Shown: one piece after another, positions 35,648-45,267 of the stretch
Layout of the letters: every line of letters begins with the position of its first letter
How positions within the stretch are numbered: position 1 is the stretch's first letter
Assembly (NCBI RefSeq): GCF_021764745.1
Contig: NZ_JAETXX010000009.1
Location: 1 to 64,000 of the forward strand
DNA from: Joostella atrarenae
GTDB taxonomy: Bacteria > Bacteroidota > Bacteroidia > Flavobacteriales > Flavobacteriaceae
Length of the DNA stretch: 64,000 bases
Reading direction: 5' to 3'
Notes under the pieces: model-generated
The model's database searches: none
The model's input: the letters and a program-made list of their open reading frames with translations, nothing else
Told to the model about the DNA's origin: nothing
Position numbers and translations under genes: made by a program

Positions 35648-36535
35648 CTATATGATTATGGTAAGAGAATTTTGTAATAATTTTATAGAAACACTAGACT
35701 CTAACAAAGGCTTATACTCACCATCAATTTGAGAATCAAAAAAATTTCCTTTTACACTTATTAAATCTAATTTTTTAGTTTGGTAATGCATTACATCCTT
35801 TAAATATATATGCTTTTTAAAAAGCATTAAAACTCCAAACAATAACAACTTAACTTTATGCATTTTAGGGACTATTAGCACATCTAACAAACCATCTTGT
35901 AAACATGCTTTTGGTGTTAAACTAAAGTTGTAACCTAACTCATTAGAATTCGATATAAATATAAGAAGTGGTTCTTTATAGTACTTAATATCGTCAATAA
36001 TAACCTCCATAGAAGCTTCATTGTTATTATTACATTTTATAAATGTTCTGAAGCATGCCTTTAAATAACTCTTTAGATTACGTTTTTTAGATTCCTCGTA
36101 ACTCCTAACTACTTTAGCATCAAATCCAAAACCAGTATTGCTAAAAAAGTACATTCCATTACAACATCCAACATCTATCTTTGTTGTTATTTGGTTTTTG
36201 ATCACAGTCAAGGCTTTTTCAATATCTCGAGGGATTTTTATATTTGAAGCCAATCCATTCCCTGATCCTATTGGAATGATTCCTAGGATGACATCTGTAT
36301 TTACCAAGATAGAAGCTACCTCATTAACAGTTCCATCTCCACCACACGCAACAATAATTGTTGCTCTCTCTTCTACAGATGCCTTAGTCAGTTCTATTGC
36401 TTCTTTCTTAAAGCTTGTATATTTAATCTTTATGTCATACATATCCATAGGGAAATAAGCTCTTAAAAGATTCTCGCTAATACAATTATTTCCTTTACCA
36501 GCAATCGGGTTTATTATAAAGTGAATACTTTTCAT
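35648..36535 (-). CDS. Diacylglycerol kinase / lipid kinase family (YegS-like)
   Basis: 295 residues, soluble or membrane-peripheral. The nucleotide-binding motif GGDGTVNEV and the GSGNGLA loop are plain, as is the INPIAGKG opening. These kinases phosphorylate diacylglycerol, sphingoid bases or other lipids. It overlaps the LTA-synthase-like gene by four bases (ATGA), and LTA-type transferases release diacylglycerol, so recycling that lipid is a sensible joint role. Both genes are on the minus strand in one operon. Confidence 0.9.
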   Translation of the reverse strand: MKSIHFIINPIAGKGNNCISENLLRAYFPMDMYDIKIKYTSFKKEAIELTKASVEERATIIVACGGDGTVNEVASILVNTDVILGIIPIGSGNGLASNIKIPRDIEKALTVIKNQITTKIDVGCCNGMYFFSNTGFGFDAKVVRSYEESKKRNLKSYLKACFRTFIKCNNNNEASMEVIIDDIKYYKEPLLIFISNSNELGYNFSLTPKACLQDGLLDVLIVPKMHKVKLLLFGVLMLFKKHIYLKDVMHYQTKKLDLISVKGNFFDSQIDGEYKPLLESSVSIKLLQNSLTIII

Positions 36536-38514
36536 TCCGCCAAACTTTTTAAAGTTAGCTTCCCGCTAATATATAATTCGTCTGCCGTTTGGTAATAGGA
36601 AATTGTTTTATCTAAAAAAGAATTTGACAGTTTTTGCTTTGAAAGTTCATTGGTATTATTATCCCATTTATAGAAGTTAGCTGTCTTTTGATCTCCAAGT
36701 ATCATTACATCATCTCCATTTAAAAGTCCTAGCTTTCTATAGTTACCTATAAATGCTCTTCCGTCTTCTAAAGAATCTTTAATTATATCTTTACCAAAAA
36801 AATTCGAAGTATACTCCCAATCTAGATATCCGAATAGAGTTGGAAAAAGATCGATTTGGGAACATAACCTTGATATTTCTTGTGGTTTTATATTCGGAAG
36901 ATTGTATATCATTGCTGGTATATGATAATTATTTATATCCAACTCCCATCTGCCTGCACTACTCGCGCAATGATCACTCATAATAACAAATACTGTATTT
37001 TTAAACCAAGGTTTTGATTGTGCCTTTTTTATGAATTCTCCGATAGCATAATCAGTATATTTTACAGCACCGCTTCTACTACTTCCAGAAGGAATATCAA
37101 TTCGCCCGTCTGGATACGAATATGGTTTATGATTAGAAGTGGTCATTATAAAATCAAAGAAAGGCTCCCTTTTTTCATAGTATTGATCTGCAACTTTCAA
37201 TACTTTATTATAAATATCTTCATCGCAAACTCCCCAAGCATTTTCAAAAGTTACTTCATCATCCTCAATATTTGTTCTTGTAGTTTTTATATCATCTCCA
37301 ATAAGAAATCCACGTCCTCTATCCACTATATTAAATCCATTTCCACTAAAAAAAGTGTTCATATTATCAAAATAACCATCGCCCCCATAAAAAAAGTTAC
37401 GTTGATATCCCTTTTCTTTAAATACTTCACCAATTGTAAACATCCCAGTATTGTTCTCTCTTTTCACGATACTTCTACCAGGTGTTGGCGGTATTGATAG
37501 GGTAATAGCTTCCATTCCTCTTACCGTTCTAGTCCCTGTAGCATATAAATTAGAAAATAAGATGCTCTTTTTAGAAAGCGCATCTAAATTGGGCGTAATA
37601 GGTTCTTCATGTCCAAAAATCCCTAAGTATTTAGCACTTAAGCTTTCTATACAAATAAAAATCACGTTCGGTTTTAATATTTTTTCGATTGTATCGTTAA
37701 CTTCAATAGTTCTATAAAGAGGATTCTTTTGTTTATTTATTACTTTTCCTGACCTAGCATATTCTTCCGTAATAAGACCATATGTTTGTTCTTGAGATAA
37801 GGTTTTATAGAATTCTGTAAACGATAATTCATTATTTCTAAAAGCAGCAAAAAAAGAATAGATTCCAGATTTTGAAAGCTCGTTATTATAGCGATTAACT
37901 GACCAATTCGCGTCTTCATTAGAGATGAAAATTGTAAAAAACAAAGCAATTACTACCCATGGAATTGCGATCAGTAATTTATTTTTCAGAAGAATTTCAG
38001 AAGAAAACACATCGTTAAAGACTCCTAACTTATGAACTAAATAAAGAGTTGCTACAACTAATAATAACATCGCAGTTATTAATAATGGCAACGGATAGGA
38101 TTCATTGATATTTTGTACCACCTCATAAGTGTATATAAGGTAGTCTACCGCAATAAAGTTAAATCTTCTATGGAACTCATCCCAAAAGGTGAATTCAGCA
38201 AAAAAAGAAAAATATAAAGTTAATATGCCAATCGAAAAGCCCACGTAGGTAGCTATACGATCAAGAAGGCTTCCTATCCAATTATTTGGGATTATAAGTA
38301 AGTATAACGAATATGGAATTACAAAAAATGAAATCGTTCCGATATCAAAGAAAAGTCCATTAACAAATACTTTTAAGAGGTCTAAAAGACTTTTATCTGT
38401 TTCTGAAAAATTCCAAATGAGAAAACTTGCTCTCACCAAGAATGAGAGAATTAAAAATATTAACACGAAAGTTTTTAATAACTGAAAGCGTTTGGGGAAA
38501 ATTTTATACTTCAT
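36532..38514 (-). CDS. LTA-synthase/MdoB-like phosphoglycerol transferase family protein
   Basis: 660 residues: about five N-terminal membrane segments (for example LLKTFVLIFLILSFLVRASF and a segment near 165-215), then a periplasmic sulfatase-fold domain. The metal-site start IFICIESLSAKYLGIFGHEE and the nucleophile region ATGTRTVRGMEA (conserved Thr) mark the alkaline-phosphatase/LtaS fold, with SDHCASSAG later. It would move a phosphoglycerol-type group from lipid to a glycan or lipid head. Gram-negative Bacteroidota have such enzymes, but their acceptor is unknown. It is translationally coupled to the lipid kinase. Confidence 0.85.
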   Translation of the reverse strand: MKYKIFPKRFQLLKTFVLIFLILSFLVRASFLIWNFSETDKSLLDLLKVFVNGLFFDIGTISFFVIPYSLYLLIIPNNWIGSLLDRIATYVGFSIGILTLYFSFFAEFTFWDEFHRRFNFIAVDYLIYTYEVVQNINESYPLPLLITAMLLLVVATLYLVHKLGVFNDVFSSEILLKNKLLIAIPWVVIALFFTIFISNEDANWSVNRYNNELSKSGIYSFFAAFRNNELSFTEFYKTLSQEQTYGLITEEYARSGKVINKQKNPLYRTIEVNDTIEKILKPNVIFICIESLSAKYLGIFGHEEPITPNLDALSKKSILFSNLYATGTRTVRGMEAITLSIPPTPGRSIVKRENNTGMFTIGEVFKEKGYQRNFFYGGDGYFDNMNTFFSGNGFNIVDRGRGFLIGDDIKTTRTNIEDDEVTFENAWGVCDEDIYNKVLKVADQYYEKREPFFDFIMTTSNHKPYSYPDGRIDIPSGSSRSGAVKYTDYAIGEFIKKAQSKPWFKNTVFVIMSDHCASSAGRWELDINNYHIPAMIYNLPNIKPQEISRLCSQIDLFPTLFGYLDWEYTSNFFGKDIIKDSLEDGRAFIGNYRKLGLLNGDDVMILGDQKTANFYKWDNNTNELSKQKLSNSFLDKTISYYQTADELYISGKLTLKSLAE

Positions 38515-38716
38515 AATTTATTGTTTCTTCTAAATTTATGAGGTAAAAATATGTGCAGAATCTAAAGGAAATTTAAAGACGTATTTACTATCATAGCATT
38601 ACTAAAATGTAGAATCTTATTCTCAGAAAATAATATCGAGCTGAATATTGTTTAATGACAACGTAAAAAAGTATTTGCTATAAAAATTGAGAAGGAATAA
38701 TCTGTTATAAAGGAAA

Positions 38717-39973
38717 CTAATTGAAGAAATTAACAGAAAAAACATGTAATCCGCTTCTAAAATGGTAGCTAACTTTAAAATTGTATAGATCACATATTTT
38801 CTTAACGATAGCTAAACCTAAACCTGTAGATTTAATACTTTCATTTTCCCTATAAAAACGATTAAATATCTGATCCGCATTTAATATCGAATTTGTTCCT
38901 TGGTTGCTTATAAATAAACTATTAGATTTAGTTTCTATAATAATTTCTCCAACACCCGAATTGTGTTTTATTGCATTAGATATTAAATTATTACATAAAA
39001 TTTGTGCTAAATATAAATCCATAGTGACTAATAATTCATCCTCCTTATTATACTGAATCACTTGGGGAGAAATCTCTTTGAAATTTTTCAAATTTTCATC
39101 TATCAGAAAAGGGATAGAAACCTCTGTAGCATTTAAAAACTGATTATTCTCAATCTTAGTTAATAATGTTAGTCCCCTATTCATTTGAGTAACTCTTTTT
39201 ATATCCCTCTGAATCGAGGTCAATTGAGCGTATTGTTCATCGCTTAATGGATCTCCATTTATTATATTATCAACTTTTACTTGCATAATTGATAATGGAG
39301 TCTGCAGTTCATGAGATACATCTTCGGTAAATTGCTTTAAATTGTTGTAATCGGCACGTACTTTACCCGTTAACTCTTCTATTTGATAGTTTAGTTCGCT
39401 AAACTCTTTTATGTCTGTCGATTCTAACATTATTACTTCTCTATTAGTAATAGAAAACTTTTTAATTTCTTGCAGTGTACTAAAAAATGGCTTCCATAGG
39501 TATGAATTTCCTACTCTATTGAAGTAGAAAAGTATAATAAAAACTAGTAAAATAATAACTATATAAGAAACGATGATAGCTATTAATATGCCTTCAGATT
39601 CTACCACTAAATCTCTGACAACTATCTTATAATTTATTCCTTTAATTTCTTTAAAGCTTGTGAGCTCCCTAAAAACCTCGTCTTCATTCTGAGATGGATC
39701 AAATATTAGTGTATCCTTAATCGTTTCTTTAGAAAGTATAGGCGTAGAGTTTACTTCAACTACTGGGGGTAAAGAAAACGGTGCAGCTCCTTGTGCTAAC
39801 AAATGTTCAATTCTGGCTGTAGTAGAATACAACTCCTCTTCAATTTCTTCCCGTAAGATACTACGAACATAAAAATAAAGCAAGACTGCACTAAGACTCA
39901 TCAGTACAATACTAGATATAATAAATATACGTGAAGTCTTTTGTATGAGTCCTATTTTATTTTCTTTACTCAT
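38717..39973 (-). CDS. Membrane sensor histidine kinase, probably CusS-like
   Basis: 418 residues: membrane segments at about 15-35 and 130-152 enclosing a ~95-residue periplasmic loop, then HAMP-like linker and kinase core. The phosphorylated His is in FTEDVSHELQTPLSIMQ, the N-box in CNNLISNAIKHNS, and a G-box in TGLGLAIVKKICD. It overlaps the OmpR-type regulator by four bases, so they are one operon. The pair faces away from the copper-efflux island starting 270 bp away, so it probably senses periplasmic copper or silver, an inference from position. Confidence 0.92.
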   Translation of the reverse strand: MSKENKIGLIQKTSRIFIISSIVLMSLSAVLLYFYVRSILREEIEEELYSTTARIEHLLAQGAAPFSLPPVVEVNSTPILSKETIKDTLIFDPSQNEDEVFRELTSFKEIKGINYKIVVRDLVVESEGILIAIIVSYIVIILLVFIILFYFNRVGNSYLWKPFFSTLQEIKKFSITNREVIMLESTDIKEFSELNYQIEELTGKVRADYNNLKQFTEDVSHELQTPLSIMQVKVDNIINGDPLSDEQYAQLTSIQRDIKRVTQMNRGLTLLTKIENNQFLNATEVSIPFLIDENLKNFKEISPQVIQYNKEDELLVTMDLYLAQILCNNLISNAIKHNSGVGEIIIETKSNSLFISNQGTNSILNADQIFNRFYRENESIKSTGLGLAIVKKICDLYNFKVSYHFRSGLHVFSVNFFN

Positions 39974-40647
39974 TCATCTATAAATTTATAACCACTTCCA
40001 TAGGCAGTTTTAATATATTTTGCTCCTTCTTGAGTAAGTTTCTTTCGTAAATTATTGACATGCACATAAATAAAATCAAAATTATCTATTAAATCGCTAT
40101 TATCCCCCCATAAATGCTCTGCAATAATTTCCTTAGACAAGACCTTATTTTTATTAATTATAAAAAATAATAATAAATCGTATTCCTTCTTCGTCAACAC
40201 AACCTCTTCTTTATCTACGGTGACTACATGGCTATCAGTATCTATTTTAATTTCATTAAACATAACAACATTGCCACCCCCAAACTTCTGCCGTCTTAAA
40301 ATTGCTTTTACACGAGAATTTAGTTCTGCTAAATGGAAGGGTTTTGTAAGATAATCATCCGCTCCAAGGTCTAAACCTTCTAGTTTGTCATCTAATGAAT
40401 TATTAGCTGAAATGATAATTACCGAAGTAATAACACCTTGTTTTTTCTTTAATTCCTTTAAAATATCAATTCCGCTCCCCGTTAATAAGTTAATATCGAG
40501 AATCACAATATCATATTCATATATAGCTATTTTATAAGAAGCTTCATTAAAATCCGAAGCAACTTCGCAAACATTACCTTCCTTTTCAAGATATGTGGCG
40601 ATAGATTGTTGTAAAGAAAACTCATCTTCTGCTACTAATATTTTCAT
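39970..40647 (-). CDS. OmpR-family response regulator, probably CusR-like
   Basis: 225 residues. Receiver domain with E7-D8, phosphorylated D51 in IVILDIN, and K in LTKPFH; then a winged-helix DNA-binding domain ending YIKTAYGSGYKFIDE. It is translationally coupled to the sensor kinase downstream. The gene starts about 270 bp from the divergent HYC_CC_PP gene; that gap likely holds promoters for both directions. Control of the copper island is inferred from this layout. Confidence 0.94.
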   Translation of the reverse strand: MKILVAEDEFSLQQSIATYLEKEGNVCEVASDFNEASYKIAIYEYDIVILDINLLTGSGIDILKELKKKQGVITSVIIISANNSLDDKLEGLDLGADDYLTKPFHLAELNSRVKAILRRQKFGGGNVVMFNEIKIDTDSHVVTVDKEEVVLTKKEYDLLLFFIINKNKVLSKEIIAEHLWGDNSDLIDNFDFIYVHVNNLRKKLTQEGAKYIKTAYGSGYKFIDE

Positions 40648-40905
40648 AATACTAAATTTAGCATTTCATTTAAAAAAAGACCTCTTATATAAATTTTATA
40701 TTTCACCCTATACTAATAATATAAATTTAACTATCATAAACAAAGAATCTTATATCACCCCAAATATATTCCTGAATTCTAAAGCTAATTTAAAGAATAC
40801 TATATTTTTAATATATATAACTTAATTATCCAACCTATAACTTAGAATCTAAACCCTCAATCCGTTAAAAATTATACAAATAAACTACATCAAAGTATTT
40901 TTTTA

Positions 40906-40913
40906 TACTTTTG
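40906..40913 (+). promoter_or_regulatory. -7 box TACTTTTG upstream of the copper island
   Basis: Perfect match to the flavobacterial TAnnTTTG element, only seven bases before the ATG at 40921, so the first transcript would have almost no leader. No clear TTG -33 element, which fits an activator-dependent promoter. Confidence 0.6.
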
Positions 40914-40920
40914 CAGTAAT

Positions 40921-41340
40921 ATGAAGAGTTTTTCACATAAAATATTAGCAATTTCCTTGGCGCTTTTAGTGTTTCTCACTACAACGTCATTCCAAATGGA
41001 TATGCATTATTGTGGAGATACTCTAGTAGATTTTTCTTTATTTCATGGTACTAGTTCATGTGGAATGGAAAAGAACCAACAATCGAAAACCGATTGTGAT
41101 ATTGAAATTTCTAAAAAATCTTGTTGTTCGGATCAACAAATAGTGAACAAAGGGCAAGATAATTTTAAAGCTTCCTTTGATAATCTAACTTTCGAGCAGC
41201 AGACTTTTATTGCTTCTTTTTTCTATTCTTACCTTAATTTATATAATAGTTTAGAAGAAAAAATTATTCCTTTTAAGGATTATACTCCTCCCCTTATTAT
41301 AAAGGATGTACAAAAACTACACGAAACATATTTAATCTGA
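40921..41340 (+). CDS. HYC_CC_PP family secreted protein
   Basis: 139 residues with a signal peptide (about 1-25), then HYC at 29-31, CC at 68-69 and PP near 122, the three motifs the family is named after. Cys and His distribution suggests metal binding in the periplasm. Family members sit next to copper-efflux genes in Bacteroidota, as here, 135 bp upstream of cusA. Function is unproven; copper binding or sensing is the natural guess. Confidence 0.85.
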   Translation: MKSFSHKILAISLALLVFLTTTSFQMDMHYCGDTLVDFSLFHGTSSCGMEKNQQSKTDCDIEISKKSCCSDQQIVNKGQDNFKASFDNLTFEQQTFIASFFYSYLNLYNSLEEKIIPFKDYTPPLIIKDVQKLHETYLI

Positions 41341-41475
41341 TTTTTTAAACAGTATCCCATAATTTATGGGGTGATTTTACCTTAATGGCTCTTATCATTA
41401 GGGAAACTATATTGTATCTGAATTTTTGACACTTCATAAATTCATTCTTTTATAACTGTTTAATTATCAACTTAT

Positions 41476-44400
41476 ATGCTAAATAAAAGCATTAAATTTC
41501 TTATAGAAAACAAACTAGTAGCCGTATTATTATTGGTTCTCTTTGTTGGTTGGGGGATTGTAAACGCCCCTTTTAACTGGAATACTGGTATCCTCCCTTC
41601 AGATCCTGTAGCTGTTGATGCTATTCCTGATATTGGTGAAAACCAACAGATTGTATTTACAAAATGGGAAGGACGGTCTCCTCAGGATATCGAGGATCAG
41701 ATAAGTTATCCGCTTACTTCTACTTTATTGGGTATTCCTGGTGTAAAAACAATAAGAAGCTCTTCCATGTTTGGGTTTTCTAGTATCTATATCATTTTTG
41801 ATGAAGATATAGAGTTCTATTGGAGTAGAAGTCGAATTCTCGAAAAACTAAATTCACTTCCTAGTGGATTACTTCCTACAGATGTAAATCCAACACTTGG
41901 CCCAGATGCTACAGGGTTAGGTCAAGTGTATTGGTATACTTTAGAGGGGCGAGATAAAGACGGTAACGTTACTGGAGGATGGGACTTACATGAATTAAGG
42001 AGTGTTCAAGATTATTTCGTTAAATATGCCCTTTCCTCTGCTAGTGGTGTTTCCGAAGTTGCTTCAATAGGCGGTTATGTACAAGAATATCAGATTGATG
42101 TAGATCCAGAATTAATGCGTCAATATAATGTTCAATTAAATGAAATTGTAAACGCTGTTAAGAATAGTAATAAAGACATAGGAGCGCAAACTTTAGAAAT
42201 TAATAAGGCGGAATATTTAGTACGCGGATTGGGATACGTGAAGTCGATTTCAGATATTGAAAATGCCGTTGTTACTTCTGAAGACTATGTATCTATAAAA
42301 ATTAAAGACATTGCTAAGGTAAATTTAGGTCCTGCTCCTCGTCGTGGGATTTTAGATAAAGAGGGTGCAGAAGTTGTTGGCGGTGTTGTGGTAGCAAGAC
42401 ATGGTGCCAATCCTATGGAGGTAATCAATAATGTAAAAGATAAATTACAAGAAATTAAGGCTGGCTTACCTTCTAAAACGCTGCAAGATGGGCGTACTTC
42501 GCAACTTACGGTTGTTCCTTTTTATGATCGATCTGAACTTATTCAAGAAACATTAGGAACTCTCAATGAAGCGCTCACTTTAGAAATATTAATTACCATT
42601 TTAGTAATTCTAGTGATGGTTTTTAATTTACGTGCTTCCATACTTATTTCTGGATTACTCCCTGTTGCAGTACTAATGGTTTTTATTTCCATGAAACTTT
42701 TTAATGTAGATGCCAATATTGTGGCACTTTCTGGAATTGCCATTGCTATCGGTACTATGGTAGATGTTGGAGTGATTCTCGCTGAAAATATGATTCGTCA
42801 TTTTGAGGAAGATAAACTGTGCTTTGATGATAATGGAAGGAGATATACAACTAACGAAGTGGTTTACAATGCAACTTCAGAAGTATCTGGAGCCATCTTA
42901 ACTGCAGTACTAACTACCATTATCAGTTTTATTCCTGTTTTTACAATGATTGGTGCAGAAGGAAAACTGTTTCGTCCCCTTGCGTTCACCAAAACAATGG
43001 CGTTAACAGCATCATTAGTAATTGCATTGTTTCTAATTCCTCCCTTTGCAGCCTTTTTATTTAAGAAAAGAGAAGTGAGGAAATTTACAAGATATGTAAT
43101 CGGGAGTATCTTAATTCTTTTAGGACTTACCGCTATTTTCTACGGATATTGGCTAGGACTTATATTAATAGCCTTTGCAGGGATCGACATATATTTTATA
43201 AAAAGCACTAAAAAAGAATATGATTTACAGTTCTTTAAATACAATTTAAAACTAAATCAGAATATTTTTAATATTATAATATCTGTTCTTGCTATTGTTT
43301 TTCTTCTTGCTGAATATTGGAGACCGCTAGGATTCGATAGAAGTATTGTTATGAATCTCATTTTTGTTTCTATAATATGCTTCGGACTTTTAGGTGTGTT
43401 CTCCATTTTTAGAAAGTACTACGTAAGCATTCTACAATGGGCGCTAAATAATAGAATCTTGTTTTTAATAGTTCCAACAACAGTATTGATTCTAGGAGCT
43501 ATTATCATGAGAAATACAGGAAAAGAGTTTATGCCAGCTCTTAATGAAGGTTCCTTTTTATTAATGCCAACCTCATTACCTCATGCTGGTATTGAGGAAA
43601 ATAAGCGCGTTTTACAGAATCTCGATATGGCGGTTGCTGGTATTCCTGAAGTAGAAACAGTGGTTGGTAAATCTGGTCGTACAGAATCTGCCCTCGACCC
43701 TGCTCCTCTTTCCATGTACGAAAACATGATTCAATATAAATCTGAATACATGCGCAATCAGGAAGGGGAACTTCAGCGCTATAAGGTGAATGAAGATGGG
43801 CTTTTTATATTGAAAAATGGGAAACTTGTTCTCAATCCAAATAATAAAGAAAATACTGAAACCACATATAAAGCTTCAGAAATTGAAAATCCTAAATATA
43901 TAGACAATACAGACCTTATTCCTGATGATAATGGCGAGTATTATAGAAATTGGAGACCTCATATCAATAATCCTGATGATATTTGGAACGAAATTATCAA
44001 AGTCACAAAAATCCCTGGGGTTACTTCCGCTCCAAAACTTCAGCCAATAGAAACCCGATTGGTAATGCTCCAAACTGGAATGCGTTCTCCAATGGGTATA
44101 AAAGTTAAAGGTCAAGATCTAAATGAAATCGAAGCTTTTGGAAAGAAACTAGAAACTATTATTAAGCAAGCTGAAGGAGTAAAAAAAGAAGCTGTTTTTG
44201 CTGATAGAATTGTTGGAAAACCCTATTTATTAATTGATATAGATAGAGCACGATTATCTCGATACGGAATTACCGTTGAAGATGTTCAGCAAGTATTGCA
44301 AGTTGCTGTTGGTGGAATGCCCTTAACACAAACCGTAGAAGGCCGAGAACGTTATGGCATCCGAGTAAGATATCCAAGAGAACTCCGCGGAAACGCTGAT

Positions 44401-45267
44401 GACATAAAGGATATCTATGTTCCTGTGGAAAAAGGGAGTCCAGTGCCGCTGGGAGAGCTCGTTAATATTAAATATGAGCAAGGGCCACAAGTAATTAAAA
44501 GTGAAGACACCTTTTTAATTGGTTATGTTCTGTTTGATAAAATAGATGGTTTTGCTGAAGTCAATGTCGTTGAGAATGCTCAAAAATTGATAACTAGTAA
44601 AATTGAAACTGGAGAACTTAGTGTTCCAAAAGGAATTACATATCAATTTACAGGAACTTATGAAAACCAAATACGAGCGGAAAAGACATTGTCTATTGTT
44701 GTTCCTTTAGCACTACTAATCATTTTTATGATTCTATACTTTCAGTTTAAATCTGTTTCCACATCACTTATGGTTTTTACGGGAATTGCTGTTGCATTTG
44801 CTGGAGGTTTTATTATGATTTGGCTCTATGGGCAAGATTGGTTCTTAAACTTTAGCTTTTTTGGAGAAAATCTACGGGACCTCTTCAATATGAAAACTAT
44901 AAATCTTAGTGTTGCCGTTTGGGTAGGTTTTATAGCGCTATTTGGAATTGCAACTGATGATGGCGTTGTAATGGCGACTTATTTAACACAAACATTTGAG
45001 CGTAAAAATCCTGTGGATAAAAAAGAAATCCGTTTGGCTGCATTGGAAGCTGCAAATAAGCGTATTCGCCCGTGTTTGATGACTACCGTTACCACAATAT
45101 TAGCGCTCTTACCAGTTTTAACTTCCACAGGAAAAGGAAGTGATATTATGATTCCAATGGCTATTCCAATATTTGGTGGAATGGTTATCGATGTTACCTC
45201 CTACTTTATAGTCCCTGTATTGTATAGCTGGAAAAAAGAGTTTCAATTAAAAAGACAAAACGCATGA
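41476..45267 (+). CDS. cusA: CusA/CzcA heavy-metal RND efflux transporter
   Basis: 1263 residues, the inner-membrane pump of a tripartite Cu(I)/Ag(I) efflux system. Visible: N-terminal membrane helix (KLVAVLLLVLFVGWGIV), the GTMVDVGVILAENM helix with the proton-relay Asp, and the late IALFGIATDDGVVMATYL and FGGMVIDVTSYFIVPVLYSW helices. It is about 200 residues longer than E. coli CusA; the excess includes a soluble insertion around 760-850 and an extra membrane region near 540-650. Its stop overlaps the TolC-like start by four bases (ATGA). Substrate call rests on the copper genes around it. Confidence 0.93.
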   Translation: MLNKSIKFLIENKLVAVLLLVLFVGWGIVNAPFNWNTGILPSDPVAVDAIPDIGENQQIVFTKWEGRSPQDIEDQISYPLTSTLLGIPGVKTIRSSSMFGFSSIYIIFDEDIEFYWSRSRILEKLNSLPSGLLPTDVNPTLGPDATGLGQVYWYTLEGRDKDGNVTGGWDLHELRSVQDYFVKYALSSASGVSEVASIGGYVQEYQIDVDPELMRQYNVQLNEIVNAVKNSNKDIGAQTLEINKAEYLVRGLGYVKSISDIENAVVTSEDYVSIKIKDIAKVNLGPAPRRGILDKEGAEVVGGVVVARHGANPMEVINNVKDKLQEIKAGLPSKTLQDGRTSQLTVVPFYDRSELIQETLGTLNEALTLEILITILVILVMVFNLRASILISGLLPVAVLMVFISMKLFNVDANIVALSGIAIAIGTMVDVGVILAENMIRHFEEDKLCFDDNGRRYTTNEVVYNATSEVSGAILTAVLTTIISFIPVFTMIGAEGKLFRPLAFTKTMALTASLVIALFLIPPFAAFLFKKREVRKFTRYVIGSILILLGLTAIFYGYWLGLILIAFAGIDIYFIKSTKKEYDLQFFKYNLKLNQNIFNIIISVLAIVFLLAEYWRPLGFDRSIVMNLIFVSIICFGLLGVFSIFRKYYVSILQWALNNRILFLIVPTTVLILGAIIMRNTGKEFMPALNEGSFLLMPTSLPHAGIEENKRVLQNLDMAVAGIPEVETVVGKSGRTESALDPAPLSMYENMIQYKSEYMRNQEGELQRYKVNEDGLFILKNGKLVLNPNNKENTETTYKASEIENPKYIDNTDLIPDDNGEYYRNWRPHINNPDDIWNEIIKVTKIPGVTSAPKLQPIETRLVMLQTGMRSPMGIKVKGQDLNEIEAFGKKLETIIKQAEGVKKEAVFADRIVGKPYLLIDIDRARLSRYGITVEDVQQVLQVAVGGMPLTQTVEGRERYGIRVRYPRELRGNADDIKDIYVPVEKGSPVPLGELVNIKYEQGPQVIKSEDTFLIGYVLFDKIDGFAEVNVVENAQKLITSKIETGELSVPKGITYQFTGTYENQIRAEKTLSIVVPLALLIIFMILYFQFKSVSTSLMVFTGIAVAFAGGFIMIWLYGQDWFLNFSFFGENLRDLFNMKTINLSVAVWVGFIALFGIATDDGVVMATYLTQTFERKNPVDKKEIRLAALEAANKRIRPCLMTTVTTILALLPVLTSTGKGSDIMIPMAIPIFGGMVIDVTSYFIVPVLYSWKKEFQLKRQNA

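Noticed and set aside
36138-36458. 106-residue plus-strand open frame
   Set aside because: Antisense to the lipid kinase gene over its GGDGT motif; a shadow frame.
37018-37497. 159-residue plus-strand open frame
   Set aside because: It is antisense to the LTA-synthase-like gene, whose reading frame has strong family motifs; the antisense frame has none.
41355-41370. Hairpin CCCATAA/TTATGGG after the HYC_CC_PP gene
   Set aside because: The stem is short and no T-run follows; the copper genes are probably read through it.
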